Shown piece after piece: positions 52,971 through 63,929 of a stretch of DNA of 64,000 nucleotides (position 1 is its first letter; each line of letters begins with the position of its first letter). The notes beneath the pieces were generated by a model. The model was not told where the DNA came from. It worked only from the letters and a program-made list of their open reading frames with translations, and ran no database searches. This stretch comes from Liriodendron chinense (Eukaryota; Streptophyta; Magnoliopsida; Magnoliales; Magnoliaceae). Both the position numbers and the translations under genes were made by a program. The stretch spans positions 124,001 to 188,000 of the forward strand of contig PVNU02002806.1 in NCBI GenBank assembly GCA_003013855.2, given 5' to 3'.

Positions 52971-53892
52971 TTTTGAACACTTTGAAAGATTGGTGGATGA
53001 TAGACACAATGCAGAATTAGAAGCCAATTTCAAAATGACACAAAGTTCACCAATCTTGTCGTTTCCTGTAAGAATCTTAAAGCACGCTACTAGTGTATAC
53101 ACATCAACCATATTTAAATTATCCAAGACAGAGTATGTCAATAGTCTTGATCAAACTGCGATAAAATTAGAGGAGTATGGAACAATTATAAAATATTAAG
53201 TACGTGCATAGACCTTACTTGGTTACCGTGAACTCAATGGATGATAACATTGCTTGCAGTTGCAGAAAGTTCGAATTCATGGGTATTTTGTGTAGCCATG
53301 CATTAAAAGTAACAAATCATTCCCTTACAACTATCCCAGCAAAATACATTTTGAAGAGGTGGACCAGAGAAGCTGCTTTAATATCATTTCCATCAGAAAG
53401 TGGTGGACCTGACTCAGATGGTGAGCATAAGAAATTGTGTTCCCAACGTTATAATAGTTTACTTTGCAACTTTATTAAGTTATTAACAATGGGTTGTGAA
53501 AGTGAAGAAACATTTTATTGCATTTCTAAACATTCAAGATTGATATTTCAAGATTTGTCTAAGATGTTGAAAGAAAAAAGACATTTGAAAAAACCCTCAC
53601 CTACTGTTGAATGCATAAATAGTGAGTCTCTTGTTCAGGTCAATTGTGTAAATTTGGAGGTTGACAACACATAGTTGAGAAATAGAATTGTTAAAGTTAA
53701 AATGAAGGCTTATGAAAGTATAAATGAGAATCATGCTGCTAAATTGAGCTACGATAATGCAATTCGTAGAAATAAAATTATTGACATTGAAAAAGAAGGC
53801 AATGAAAGTCAAAGAAAATGAGCTAAAACTGTTGAAAGTAAGGAAAAAGTTTATAAAATTAAAAGAAAGGAAAATTGTCGTGGAAGACGTAA

Positions 53893-54539
53893 TGGCCCGT
53901 TTGGCACCATGGATTTGAGGAGAAGTGAGGAGAAGTGGATTCCATGATATGAATTCTCATCGATTCCACTTCTTATCAATTCCAGATTTTCTGTTTGGCA
54001 GCCAAGATTTGAGAGAAATCAAACATGAAGGAATGGACGGTGTAAATTTTAATCCCACCATATGCCCACCGTATTAGCCTGGATTATTAAATCCATGCCA
54101 TTCATCCATTTTTACATATCCTTTTAATCCAAGATCCAAAAAATTAAAGCAAATCCACATTTTAAGTGGACCATAAAACAAGAAAAAATGGAGAGTGAGA
54201 CCTTTATGATGCACAAAAGTCTTGGATTAAACTGAAATTTGTGTGGTCCCTTCATCCCGGTCTTTGTGACCTTATCAACAAGTTGGATGGAAAATGTACA
54301 TCATGTTGGGTCCCATAGTTAGGGACACATTACGGTGGGTCCCACGTTGGGAAGGATTTCTCCTCAAATCCCACCTTTTTTTGAGGATTTGAAAAAGGGC
54401 TAAAAGTGCCATTTTGAGTTCTCCTGGATTCCACTCAAATCCACTTCTCATCAAATCCATGGTGCCAAACATAATAAAGCAACCAGTTTCTCCTCCTTTC
54501 TCCTCCTTTCTCCTCAAATCCATGGTGCCAAACGGGCCA
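53893..54539. mobile_element. Tourist-like (PIF/Harbinger) MITE in the FRS pseudogene
   Basis: Terminal repeats TGGCCCGTTTGGCACCATGG and CCATGGTGCCAAACGGGCCA, with TAA at 53890-53892 and 54540-54542 as the 3-bp TSD. The arms continue through GATTTGAGGAGAA. Inside, 54035-54330 contains family B-like phrases (CCATTCATCCATTTTTACAT, GTTGGATGGAAAATGTACATC), so one MITE may be nested in another. Confidence 0.83.
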
Positions 54540-54879
54540 TAAGATTAAGAATTGTTTGGAGAAGGGAAGACTGAAGAAATGTCAAAAGAAAGAGCATAAA
54601 GATGCACCAAATCTAGTCCATCCCATGAAAGAGCAAAGAGATGCATCAAGTTCACTCCATCCCGAAACATGTCTTGCAACGGTACGCATTGGTGTAATTA
54701 TTGAATTTGCAGTAAAATTGAATTTCTTGGTGTAATTATTTTTTTTATTTTTTACATTATGTCAGGGATACAACGGTGTTGGATTGGAGCCCATGACTAT
54801 GTATTATCAACCGCGTGTAAAAATTCAACAACGACCATCTCCTTCACTGATTCAACCACATCAAGCTTTACATAATAAT

Positions 54880-56434
54880 ATTTCCAAGCGAGCCTCTCTG
54901 CTCGTTTCTCTCTCTTTCGAGGTTCTCTCTGAATAACAAGCAAAGGATGCGAGATTTTTGGCGGAAGCCTTTGGTAGGAAGTTATTACGTGGAAATGTAG
55001 GTGGGGCCAACCGTGATGTTTCTGAGAAATCCACCCCGTCCATCCTTTATGTCAGCTCCTTTTAGGATGTGAAACAAAAATGAGGTCAATTTAAGACTCA
55101 AGTGGGCTGCACTAGAGGAAAAGGTGGGTAAGGAAATTCGTACCGTTGAAACATTCCTCGGTCCATAGTGATGTTAATATGTCATCCATACCGATCATAA
55201 TGTCATTCCTACCGGCATGAACTGAAAACACAAATATTATGAGATTCAAAACTTTTGTGGCCCCAGGAATATTTCAACTATAGACGTTTAATCCTCACGT
55301 TTTCAACCCACTAGAGTCTCGGATCCGGCTCATTTTTGTTCTCACGTCCTAAAATGAGCTCACAAAATGGAAGAATGGGGTGGATTTCTCACAAGAATCA
55401 CGGTGGGCTCCACCTATGTTCCCAGTGTTTGAACTTCCTGCCAAAGGTTTTGGCAAAAAATCTACGTTCGATGCTTGTAAATGGGTACTTTTTTATTGTA
55501 CTTAGTAAACTCAGTTGGGCCCACCGTAAATGCATATGGTTTATCCACACCGTCAATCCGTTTTTCCCGCTCATTTTAAGGGTTGAGCCCAAAATTGAAG
55601 CATATCCAAAGCTAAAGTGGACCATACCATAAGAAACAGTGGGAATAATGATTTCCACCATTGAAACCTTCCTAAGGCCCACTGTGATATTTATTTATCA
55701 TACAAACTGCTCATAACGTCACAAAGACACCGATGAATGGAGAAAACAAATATTAGCTTGATCTAAGCCTTTTGTGGCCTCCAAGAATTTTTCAATGGTA
55801 GAAACGTGGGCCTCATCATGAAAAAGGTCGTCCAATCTTCAGGCAAACCACCCTGTACAGAAACAAAGGACGGTTTAGATCAAACCCACCAACACTTTCA
55901 TCCAGCGTACAAATGCGGCCCCACCTCATAATCCTACTGGCCTGATTTAATTGGTGCACCCGACATCTTGCATGGCACCCGCCCCACCTCACACCGCTTA
56001 TGGCACATACCAATCATATAAACATCACTTATGAAGCATTGCATCCGCCTGAATGCCAGTAGGATCTAATCTCATAATATTTGTGTTTTCAGTTCTGTAG
56101 GAATGACATTATGATCAGTATGGATGGCATATAAACATCACTGTGGACCCAGGAATGTTTCAACGATAGGAATTTCCTTACCCACCTTTTCCTTTAGTGC
56201 GGCCCACTTAAGTCTTGAATCGAGCTCATTTTTTGTTTCACGTCCTAAAATGAGCTTACATAGAGGATGGACGGGGTGGATTTCTCACAAACATCATGGT
56301 ACCCTACCTACGTTTCCACGCAACAACTTCCTATCAAAGGCTTCCGTAAAAAAATCGCTTATCCTTTGCTTGCCATTCAGAGAGAACCTCGAAAGAGAGA
56401 GAAACGAGGAGAGAGGCTCGCTTGGAAGTATTAA
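54880..56434. mobile_element. 1.55-kb foldback element with ~370-bp arms
   Basis: The left arm (CCAAGCGAGCCTCTCTGCTC at 54882, GAGGTTCTCTCTGAAT, GCAAAGGAT, through the family A left half to AACACAAATATTATGAGATT near 55250) is repeated inverted at 56060-56434 (AATCTCATAATATTTGTGTT ... ATTCAGAGAGAACCTC ... GAGAGGCTCGCTTGG). Between them are further family A and B segments. Open frames in it are not coding. No convincing TSD was found. Confidence 0.68.
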
Positions 56435-56614
56435 AATCTCCTCGAGATGTGGATCTCACCCATGGTTGGGATTTGCGCGTACGTAGGCCGTGGGTGTAGC
56501 AAAATTTTTCTCTTATATGCACGTGTAAGTTGAAAAGCTCGGAAAAGATTCCATTGTAAAATGTGCCAAGACAAGCAACTGATCAGCGGGGACAATGACT
56601 TCTTCGCAAATTCA
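56435..56614. other. Spacer, no gene seen
   Basis: Short non-coding stretch between two inverted-repeat elements. Confidence 0.4.
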
Positions 56615-57178
56615 GTAAGGCGTGTTTGATTTCCATTTACACGTGTAAATACATGCAAATGGATAATGATTACTTAACTTGTAAGTTCTATACTTTTGAC
56701 AATGACCATTTTATTTTTTATACAGTAAACTCGAGGAAGGTATAAATTTTTTGTGGGGCCTACTATGATACATGTGACTTATCCACGCCGTCCATCCATT
56801 TTGGGAGGTGATTTTAGGGCATGATCCCAAAATTAAGTTAAATCCATAGCTCAAGTGGACCATGCCATACGAAATAGTGGTTTGAATATATACCATAAAA
56901 AATCTTTTATGACTATGAATTCCTATGGTGTGGGCCAGTTGAGCTTCGGATCTGCCTCAATTTTGGGCTCATCCCTTAAAATATTATGGTAAAACAGATG
57001 GACGGCATGTATATGTCACAGAGATCACAGTGGGCCCATGAATATATGGCGATACTTTTTAAATATTTTTACAAGGAGTAAATACTCGTTCCTTTCAAAC
57101 GGAGGTAAACTGTAATAATTACTTCCATCTATTTACTAGCATTTACCCATGAAAATGAAAAAACAAACATGCCCTAAG
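56615..57178. mobile_element. Tourist-like MITE containing a family B MITE
   Basis: AAGGCGTGTTTGATTTCCATTTACA at left and CATGAAAATGAAAAAACAAACATGCCCTAAG at right form the inverted ends, with TAA-type flanks. Family B sequence fills 56745-57050 (GTGACTTATCCACGCCGTCC ... GGACGGCATGTATATGTCAC). Confidence 0.6.
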
Positions 57179-57667
57179 CTAAGTGGTTATCAAAACTACT
57201 TAGTTCTTGCCTTGTTATTTCATCTTTGTCGTCGAATAAAATGGTTTAATATTAAATAAAGAGGAAGAAGAAAAGAAAAGGACAAAGTGATAGAAATCAT
57301 CCAGCAACTTCCCTCGTTGTCGTTGCCATCAATGTAGCCTGATCCCAGCTATTGGCTGCCAAGCACGTTATGTGGATTAATATTTCATCTCTTATTTAGT
57401 TGTGTATGCTCATCTATTATACGAGTCACATTTGCAAAGTGGCTTCTTGTAGTTGTTTTTGTGTTTTGAGTAATGTAGAACAAGAACTCCCTGATGAAGG
57501 GCATGGATCGAGCACATTCCTATCCCACATGGACTGGAAAAAGATCAAGGAGAAGTTTCAGAAATTCAACAAATTTCGGTCGCCCAACACCCTTGGTCGG
57601 TAGGCCCGGCTCAACCGCTGGCAGTTTAGGCGGTCGCCTAAGGCCTCCAGTTGAGTGAGGCCTCATA

Positions 57668-58090
57668 TTTTAGGGCCCACCATGAATGTGTGTGTCCTAT
57701 CCACACCGTCCATCAATTTTTCTAGATCATTTTAAGGGATGAGAAAAACTGAAACATATCCAAAGCTCAAGTGGACACACCATAGGAAACGATGGGGATG
57801 ATGACGTCCACAGTTGACCTTCCTACGCCCCGCAATGATGTTTATTTGTCATCCAACCTGCCCATAAGGTCACATAGACATGGATGGAGGGGAAAAAATA
57901 TCAGCTTGATCCAAACCTCGTGTGGCCCAGGAAGTTTTCAACGGTAGGCGTTCAATTCAAACTAATTTTTTGTGTGGTGGGGCCCACTTGAGCTATGCTT
58001 GAATTTCAGGCCCATGCCCTAAAATGAGCCGGTAAAACAAATGGATAGCATGGATAAGACACATGTGTCATAGAAGCCCCATAGAGTTTA
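57668..58090. mobile_element. Family B MITE
   Basis: TTAGGGCCCACCATGAATGTG, CACACCGTCCATCAATTTTTC, CAAGTGGACACACCATAGG and the inverted GATAGCATGGATAAGACACATGTGTCATAG delimit a standard copy. The ends are approximate. Confidence 0.6.
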
Positions 58091-58199
58091 CTCAATACGC
58101 TACAGTGTACCGAGTTACTCAGTATGCAGTTCGCTTACAATTCTGTGATCCGGCGGCCGCAGTCTCAGTGCCCGATTCCAGTGGGCCCACTGGATGTAG

Positions 58200-59376
58200 A
58201 TTACGAGAGCGGACTAGTTGCGGCCTTAACTGTGGTCCCACCTTGATATATATATATATATATATATATACACGCCATCCATCTGTTTTGCCAGCTCACT
58301 TTAGCACATGATGCAAAAAATGAAGCAGATCCAAACCTCATGTGCACCACACCATAGGAAGCAACGACCATTGAACGCTCAACATTAAAAATTCATAAGG
58401 GCCACCGTAATGTTTATTTTCCATCTCAACTATTGGTAAGGTCACACAAACCTAGATGGAGGAGGAAAAAAACAAATATAAGCTTGATCCAAAAATTGTC
58501 CCTGTAACGCCCCGGGTTTTCGCTAACTTGGAAATTGGAAGTCCTTGGGCGTTACCTTCGGTTTGTGGGTTATAGTGCGTACCCGCACGTGTGTTCACAT
58601 GTATTGGGGGCTAAAATGAAGGTTTTTACCAAAGAAATGATGGAATTAGTTTAGGAGTTGGAAGATCACATGGTTCGGAAGAGTTTTCCGACGATTGGGT
58701 TGACTCGGATATGTCGCTGTCTGTAGAGACTAAGTGAACCCTGAATTATCAATCCACTCGTAGATCGACAAGACCATCATGAATATTTTACCGGACCTTA
58801 GTGTTTTAGCCTATTTTCGGTATTTCAGATTTTTTGAACGGTTTAGATTTGGTAAAAACCCTCTCTTTTAAAAGGCCTTATGTTTTGGAAATGCCAAAAA
58901 GTTGCAATTTGTACTTGGAGTGGAAAATCAAAATATTTATTATTGGGATTTCGATTTTTTAGTATTTTTTATTGAATCCAAATGGGGGGTACTTCCTTAT
59001 TTACATAAATAACTTAAAGTAAATCGAAACATAAATTAAACATGACATTTGCTTAAATGTTATTTTGTAAATAAGGCTGACAAGTAGCCTGGACTGGGAA
59101 GGAACTCACTGTGCAGGGAAGAAATCCTGAATTTTCAAACAAAATGGACCAGGGGGAACCGGCCGACCGGATTGACAATCGGTCGACTGGATAGGTAGCC
59201 GGCCGACCGGATTGACAACCGGCTGACCGGTTGCTGCTGCCCCTTTTGAAGAAAAAAATGGCTGGACAGTGTGATCCGGCCTACCGGATCTGAGACTGGC
59301 CGGCGGGCCGGTCGTGGCTGGACGGTTTTAAAAGGGGGGGTTTCAAACCCCATTCTCTCTCTCTTTCTCATTTCTT

Positions 59377-59420
<44 letters not shown>

Positions 59421-62145
59421 TCATCTTCTTCTCTCCTTTGCTCCCAAGCCCTCCTAGTTCTCTGCTTCTCTTCTCAAACCCCATTCGTTCCTCAAATCCT
59501 CCTCTAACCTTAGAAATCTCGGATTTCCAAGATCTCCGGCCCCCATGTCCGTTCTCGCGTCTTCTCCGGCCAAAATTCGGTGGCTTTGGGTCGGATTTAG
59601 CTTCACATGCTAGGTAAGATGTTCTTCTACCTTCTCTTCCACCTCTTCTCTCTATTTTCTTCCTTTTTATGTCATTAGGGTTAGAAACCCATTTGTTTCT
59701 GTCGAAACCCATTTGTTTCTATCGAAACCCATTTGTTTATGTCATTAGGACTTAGACCTTTATTGGTCATTGGGGGTGGCGCATGCTATTGGGGGAGCCA
59801 TAACCAAGCTCGACTCCGTTGGGATTCCGACGGTGCGCCGAATTTGGGCCCCGATTCGCTGAATCGATTTGGAATTTTCCCAAATTTGAGATACTAAAAC
59901 CCTAAACCCTAATTAAACATTTAATTAGATTAAACCCTAATTGATTAACACTAGATTTGTGATTCATTGTAGGTAATTGAGGTATTCTCAAATTTTCGGT
60001 GTTCGGGCCGTATTTGAATCGCCGAATTTCAACTATAAGGTGAAGATTTACCCTCAAGCTTACTCTCGACAAATCCTAATTAATGATCGCTTGAGTGTGT
60101 ATGTAAATTGTTGATGTGTGCATAACATGTTCGATGAAATGCCTCTTTGATTGTTTGATTGATAACATGCTCGATGAAATGCCTGAATAATATAAATTTA
60201 CAATATTGTAATATATTTATGCTTGTAGATGTATGTGATGCCCTGTGTCATCCGGGTCCTTTGGATCGGTCGGGCCAGTCGGTCGGGCCAGGTGCTTGGA
60301 TATATTTATGATTAGGTATTTAATAACCCAAATTGTCATTATAATAAGTATTACTTTGGATTAAGCTCTGACAACCATTTGAAATAGTGTACTGCCTGCT
60401 ACTATGTTGGCCATCAAAGACTTACTCGATCGACCAAGCAGGACACGGTCGACCGATAGTGGCCATTGTTGGTTTTTCGTCGTCCACTTGGGTCTACCGA
60501 ATAAGCCTCATTCAAAGTTAATCATTATTGAATCACGCTACATAGAATGTAGAATACCATCTTTCCCACTGTGAATAGTCCACTTAAAACCATACTGCGA
60601 CTCGATCCACAAAGTCTCATGAGCCAGGCATGGTGGTATGGGACACCGTGTCTGAGTTGTCGGCCTACGCTGGGGTGGTGCCTCCCCGTAGTGACCAATG
60701 AGCATTGACACATTGGGTTAATTTTGAGTGACAGGTTCTGTATGGCTTTCGCTGTATAGAAACAAATCCGTGAGGGTTCATCCGGACTGTGGTCCGAGCG
60801 TGGGTTGGGGTGACCCGTCTGATTCGGACCCCCTTCGAAAATAGCGCTCCAGTTGGTCGGGGCCTAAAGCAGACAATATTACTCTGATAATAAAGTGACG
60901 CGCCCGAACCTCTGAATTAATTAATTGTATTTGATATTTGGGAGATGAGCCCTTCCGCTTGATTTGGGCATGACTGACGAGTCACGTCCAGACCATGTTT
61001 TCATGGGAGGTTAACTCAACTTTGGATCGTGGGGTTACTGGCGATGATTGGCGTTGCATCGTAGGGAGCCAGATGGTCTCTATTAGACTTTATGATATAA
61101 TGACGGTATTCTAGCTTCACCAATTTGCTGAATGAATTGGACTAATAAATATTTTAATTAATCATGCATACATGACATTGCACTTGAGGGGGACTCGTAT
61201 AGCCTGGTTGCTTGATGTGGCACCAGCACTACCTTGAGCACCTTATGTCATTTCTCTGTGTCATCCGGGCTGTGTACTCAGTCACGACTTATGACCTGCT
61301 AGACAGGTGGACTGTGGATTCTGATACCAGTTGGTCGGGCCAGGGCTTGCCCGGGACATTCATTGTGTGCAAAATCATGACATCCATGCATTTAATCAAC
61401 TAGCCTAGGATGATGTATGATTTGTATATGGACATTACCTAAACTTGATTGATTTGACAACATGCTTAAGAATATTACCCTTATATAAACCTGTTTGTAA
61501 TTTAAATATCCCGAGTCTAACTTTTGGGTTATTTCTTCACTATGTTGGCGTTTTGACGCCTTCTATTTGACATATGCAGATGTCTCGAGAATAGAACCAA
61601 ATGGTGGTGCGAACGGGCGCCTTATAATCTTTTAGCTTCTTCCTTTTTGGTAGATGCATTTTTCCTTCTTATTACTTTTATTGCGATTTGTATAATTCTC
61701 ATATGGGCTTACACTGCGATTGAATTGTACATCTAAGGTGTTAGCCCTATATTTTTTGATTTAGTTATCTCCGCTTTGCTTATGATCCGTTAATTGAAAT
61801 GCGTTACTCTGATTATTTGTGAATGAAATGAATGTAAATCTGATTGAGGACACACGTGGGTGCATTTTCCACGTGTGGCATTCCTAAAATAGCATTTTAT
61901 TAAGTTAACACTTGGGAACTCGGGATCAGAGTCTCCGTACTCGGGTGCCGAAATTTCGGGTTGTTACAGTCCCACATAAAAGTTTTCAATATTTAATCAC
62001 TACGATTTCCTTATGTGTCATCCACCTGAGATATGTATCGGATTTGTTTTTGTGATCATGACCTAAAATAGTCTGATAAAACAAATGTATGGTGTGGATA
62101 TACAATACATACAATAAGGTGGGGCCATGTTAAGGGTTGCATTGT
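58200..62145. mobile_element. Family B MITE split by the solo LTR
   Basis: The left half (GTGGTCCCACCTTGATATAT ... AGCTTGATCCAAAAATTGTCCC) and the right half (GTCCCACATAAAAGTTTTCAAT ... ACAATAAGGTGGGGCCA) make one family B copy once 58503-61968 and one GTCCC are removed. It also has a (TA)n run at 58246-58270. Confidence 0.65.
58503..61968 (+). repeat. 3.47-kb solo LTR, Tekay/Del-like, with TSD
   Basis: Starts TGTAACGCCCCGGG and ends TTTCGGGTTGTTACA, so the termini are TGTAAC...GTTACA. The 5-bp duplication GTCCC is exact at 58498-58502 and 61969-61973. TGTAAC(A/G)CCCC ends and LTRs of 3-4 kb are known from Tekay/Del chromoviruses, hence the assignment. U3 has a palindrome-like array at 59155-59310 (GGCCGACCGGATTG, CAATCGGTCGACTGG, GGCCGGCGGGCCGG), CTGGACAGT and CTGGACGGTTTT next to a TTTTAAAAGG box at about 59326, and a (CT)n run at 59378-59418. 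No coding region and no second LTR are present. A fragment of the same family is at 13268-13790. Confidence 0.82.
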
Positions 62146-62189
62146 GTTGAGTATGGCCGGGGCGCACCTGAATTGTTCGACGAAGTGCC

Positions 62190-62640
62190 TACTGACGCTA
62201 CTTTTTAGGCCCATCATGATGCATGTGTGTTATCCACACCATCCTATCCATTTTGCCAGCTCTTTTTAGGTTACGAGCCCCAAATACAAGGGGGATCAAA
62301 ATCGCAAGTGGACCACATTACTAGACATCAATGAATGAACGCTTACCATTAAAATTTTCTTAGGGCCCACAAAAGTTTTAGATCAGGCCGATGTTTATGT
62401 TTTCCTTTCATTGAGGTCTGTCAACAAGTTGAATGGAAAATAAACATCACACTGGGCCCTAGGAAGTTTTTAATAGTAGGCGTTCAATCACCACCATTTT
62501 CCCATGGTGTGGTCCACCTTAAATTTGGATCTGCCTCATTTTGTGGCCTCATGCCCCTAAAATAATGATCCAAAATGGATGGACAGTGTGGATAAAAGGC
62601 ATACATCGTTGTAAGGCCCACGAAGCTAGGCAGTGTTAGT
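62190..62640. mobile_element. Family B MITE
   Basis: TTAGGCCCATCATGATGCATGTG ... CACATTACTAGACATCAATG and inverted GGACAGTGTGGATAAAAGGCATACATCG mark the copy. Another partial copy follows at about 62660-62735. Confidence 0.55.
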
Positions 62641-63420
62641 AGGCAATCCACATCCTGGCCAACCTTAATGTATGTTTTGTATATCTATACCCTACATAAG
62701 TTTTTCTAGCTCATTTTAGGGCATGAGCTCCGATACCATTTTCTTTTTATCCATGTGCTCATTTGACGGTTTGTAGTAAGTGGAAAAACCTTCTCCAATG
62801 ACTAAACGCTTTCTAATTTATCATTTTTTTCTAGTACTTTTTATTATATATAATTATTATTTTTATTAATATTTTAAATATAATAAAAAAAGCCTCATTT
62901 GGATCCTCGCCTAAGGCCCAACTTGCCTTGAGACAGCCTTACTGGTTGGTCTCCTGAAATTAAGCCAAATTGCATTCTTAGTTTCTGGACAGTTTTGGTT
63001 GCCCAATGGTTCCCCAACAGCTCGGGTTGCTCACTCAACAGGGCTCGATGGTACTGCTTAAACTTGTGTAATTTTTTCGTAATTTCTTTCATTTTTCAAC
63101 TATGACTCTTTTATTAGAATTTATGGTTTTGTTTTAGGTTATATAAGCTCTCTTAAACTAGTTGATAATCATCTTTCATATTTTTATTCAATTAATTTTA
63201 ATTTATTGAAAAAATATTTTGTGAATTTAAAATTTTACTTGTGGATTCGAGAAAGCCTTGTTGAAGTTTAAAGAGCTTCATGAATTTGGAATAGTTATCT
63301 CGTGAGGAGGAAGGTGATCAACCTCTCTACTTCGAGGCCTGCCCCATTGAGTCTCTCCCAAGAATCCTCCGCCAATACAGACAAGACAAATGCCAGCCAG
63401 AATTCTCAAACCACCACCTA

Positions 63421-63514
63421 TTGTTAAAAATGTGATTGCGGACTACCGTCGCGAATTGCTTAAGACGGTTTTAGGCGTCGTTTTTTTTTTTTTTTTTTTT
63501 TTACATAATTAGGA
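63421..63514. other. Poly(T) and hAT-like MITE end
   Basis: ATTGTTAAAAATGTGATTGCGGA resembles the hAT MITE terminus at 25834; a poly(T) of about 23 follows at 63480-63502. Truncated. Confidence 0.4.
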
Positions 63515-63885
63515 GTAATGGGCCGAAACGTGAGGATTGAACGTAGACAGTTGAAATATTTGTGGAGCCACTGGAGTTTCAAATCAGGATAATATTTGTG
63601 TTTCCAGTTCATCACAGTAGTAGTGATGTTATGATCGGTATGAATGTCATATAAACATCACTGTGGACCTAGGGAGGTTTCAACAGTAGTAATTTACCTA
63701 CCGACCTTTTCCTCTAGTGAGGCCCACTTGAGTCTTGGATCTAGTTCGTTTTTGTTTCAATGTCCTAAAATGAGCTCCCAAAACGGACAGATGGAGTGGA
63801 TTTATCAAAAAAGTACTGTGGGCTCCACCTCGGTTCTCAGCGAAGGAACTTCCTGGACGAGGCTTTCGCAGGAAATCCGCGCCCC
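63515..63885. mobile_element. Partial family A MITE
   Basis: Only the right two-thirds is present: GTGAGGATTGAACGTAGACAG, TGATCGGTATGAATGTCATA, CAACGTCCT-like core and the end AAGGAACTTCCTGGACGAGG ... GGAAATCCGCG. Confidence 0.6.
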
Positions 63886-63929
63886 ATTGATGGCTGGTGT
63901 CCCATCCCCAACGTTTCGGGATGCGGGAG

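Larger units (their letters stand above)
50340..54890 (+). pseudogene. FAR1-related (FRS) / Mutator-transposase-like pseudogene
   Basis: The FAR1 DNA-binding domain (PKIGMEFEIEKDAYNFYNNF) follows an ATG near 50814. Next is GRMILDYDRFGDVICFDMTY of the transposase-like domain, with its Asp residues in FDMTY and TDQDKAM and the Glu in CESLNEE. A SWIM zinc finger follows (ACSCRKFEFMGILCSHALKV) at about 53250, then a coiled-coil-like tail. A 5' intron with donor CACAG/GTAAAG near 50391 and acceptor TTTTAG near 50811, and a late intron ending TGTCAG/GG near 54767, match an FRS-type gene. It is broken by a frameshift near 51015, stops near 51138 (TGA) and 51304 (TAA), more near 51728 and 51938, and by insertions at 52134-52970 and 53893-54539, with a third element touching its end. 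FRS genes derive from Mutator transposases, so an autonomous MULE origin is an alternative. Confidence 0.87.
57599..62943. mobile_element. Possible hAT-like element, GGCCTTAGGCG ends, enlarged by nested insertions
   Basis: The left end (GGTAGGCCCGGCTCAACC ... CGCCTAAGGCCTCC) and the inverted right end (AGTAAGGCTGTCTCAAGGC ... GGGCCTTAGGCGAGG) are related, and TTGGTC occurs at both outer edges (57593-57598 and 62946-62951). Its present length comes from family B MITEs and the solo LTR inside it. TSD quality is modest. Confidence 0.42.
57400..63420 (+). repeat. Split gypsy LTR remnant (57400-57598 and 62944-63420)
   Basis: The right part (62944-63420) has GTTTCTGGACAGTTTTGG at 62983, GGTTGCCCAATGG and GCTCGGGTTGC in U3, a TATATAAG box at 63140 and a downstream segment (GTGGATTCGAGAAAG, GAGCTTCATGAATTTGG) matching the minus-strand LTR at 9760-10400. 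The left part ends TTTCGGTCGCCCAACACCCTTGGTC, which continues sensibly into GGTTGGTCTCC at 62944. I infer one LTR of the 9.8-kb family, interrupted at 57598. The 67-codon frame 57400-57603 (DWKKIKEKFQKFNKFR) lies in the left part and is unidentified. Confidence 0.5.

Noticed and set aside
58063..58311. 82-codon frame near 58.1 kb
   Set aside because: Spans two MITE copies and a (TA)n run; no family motif.
59135..59712. Opposing frames in the 3.47-kb LTR
   Set aside because: They follow the U3 array and (CT)n tract; LTRs of this type are non-coding.
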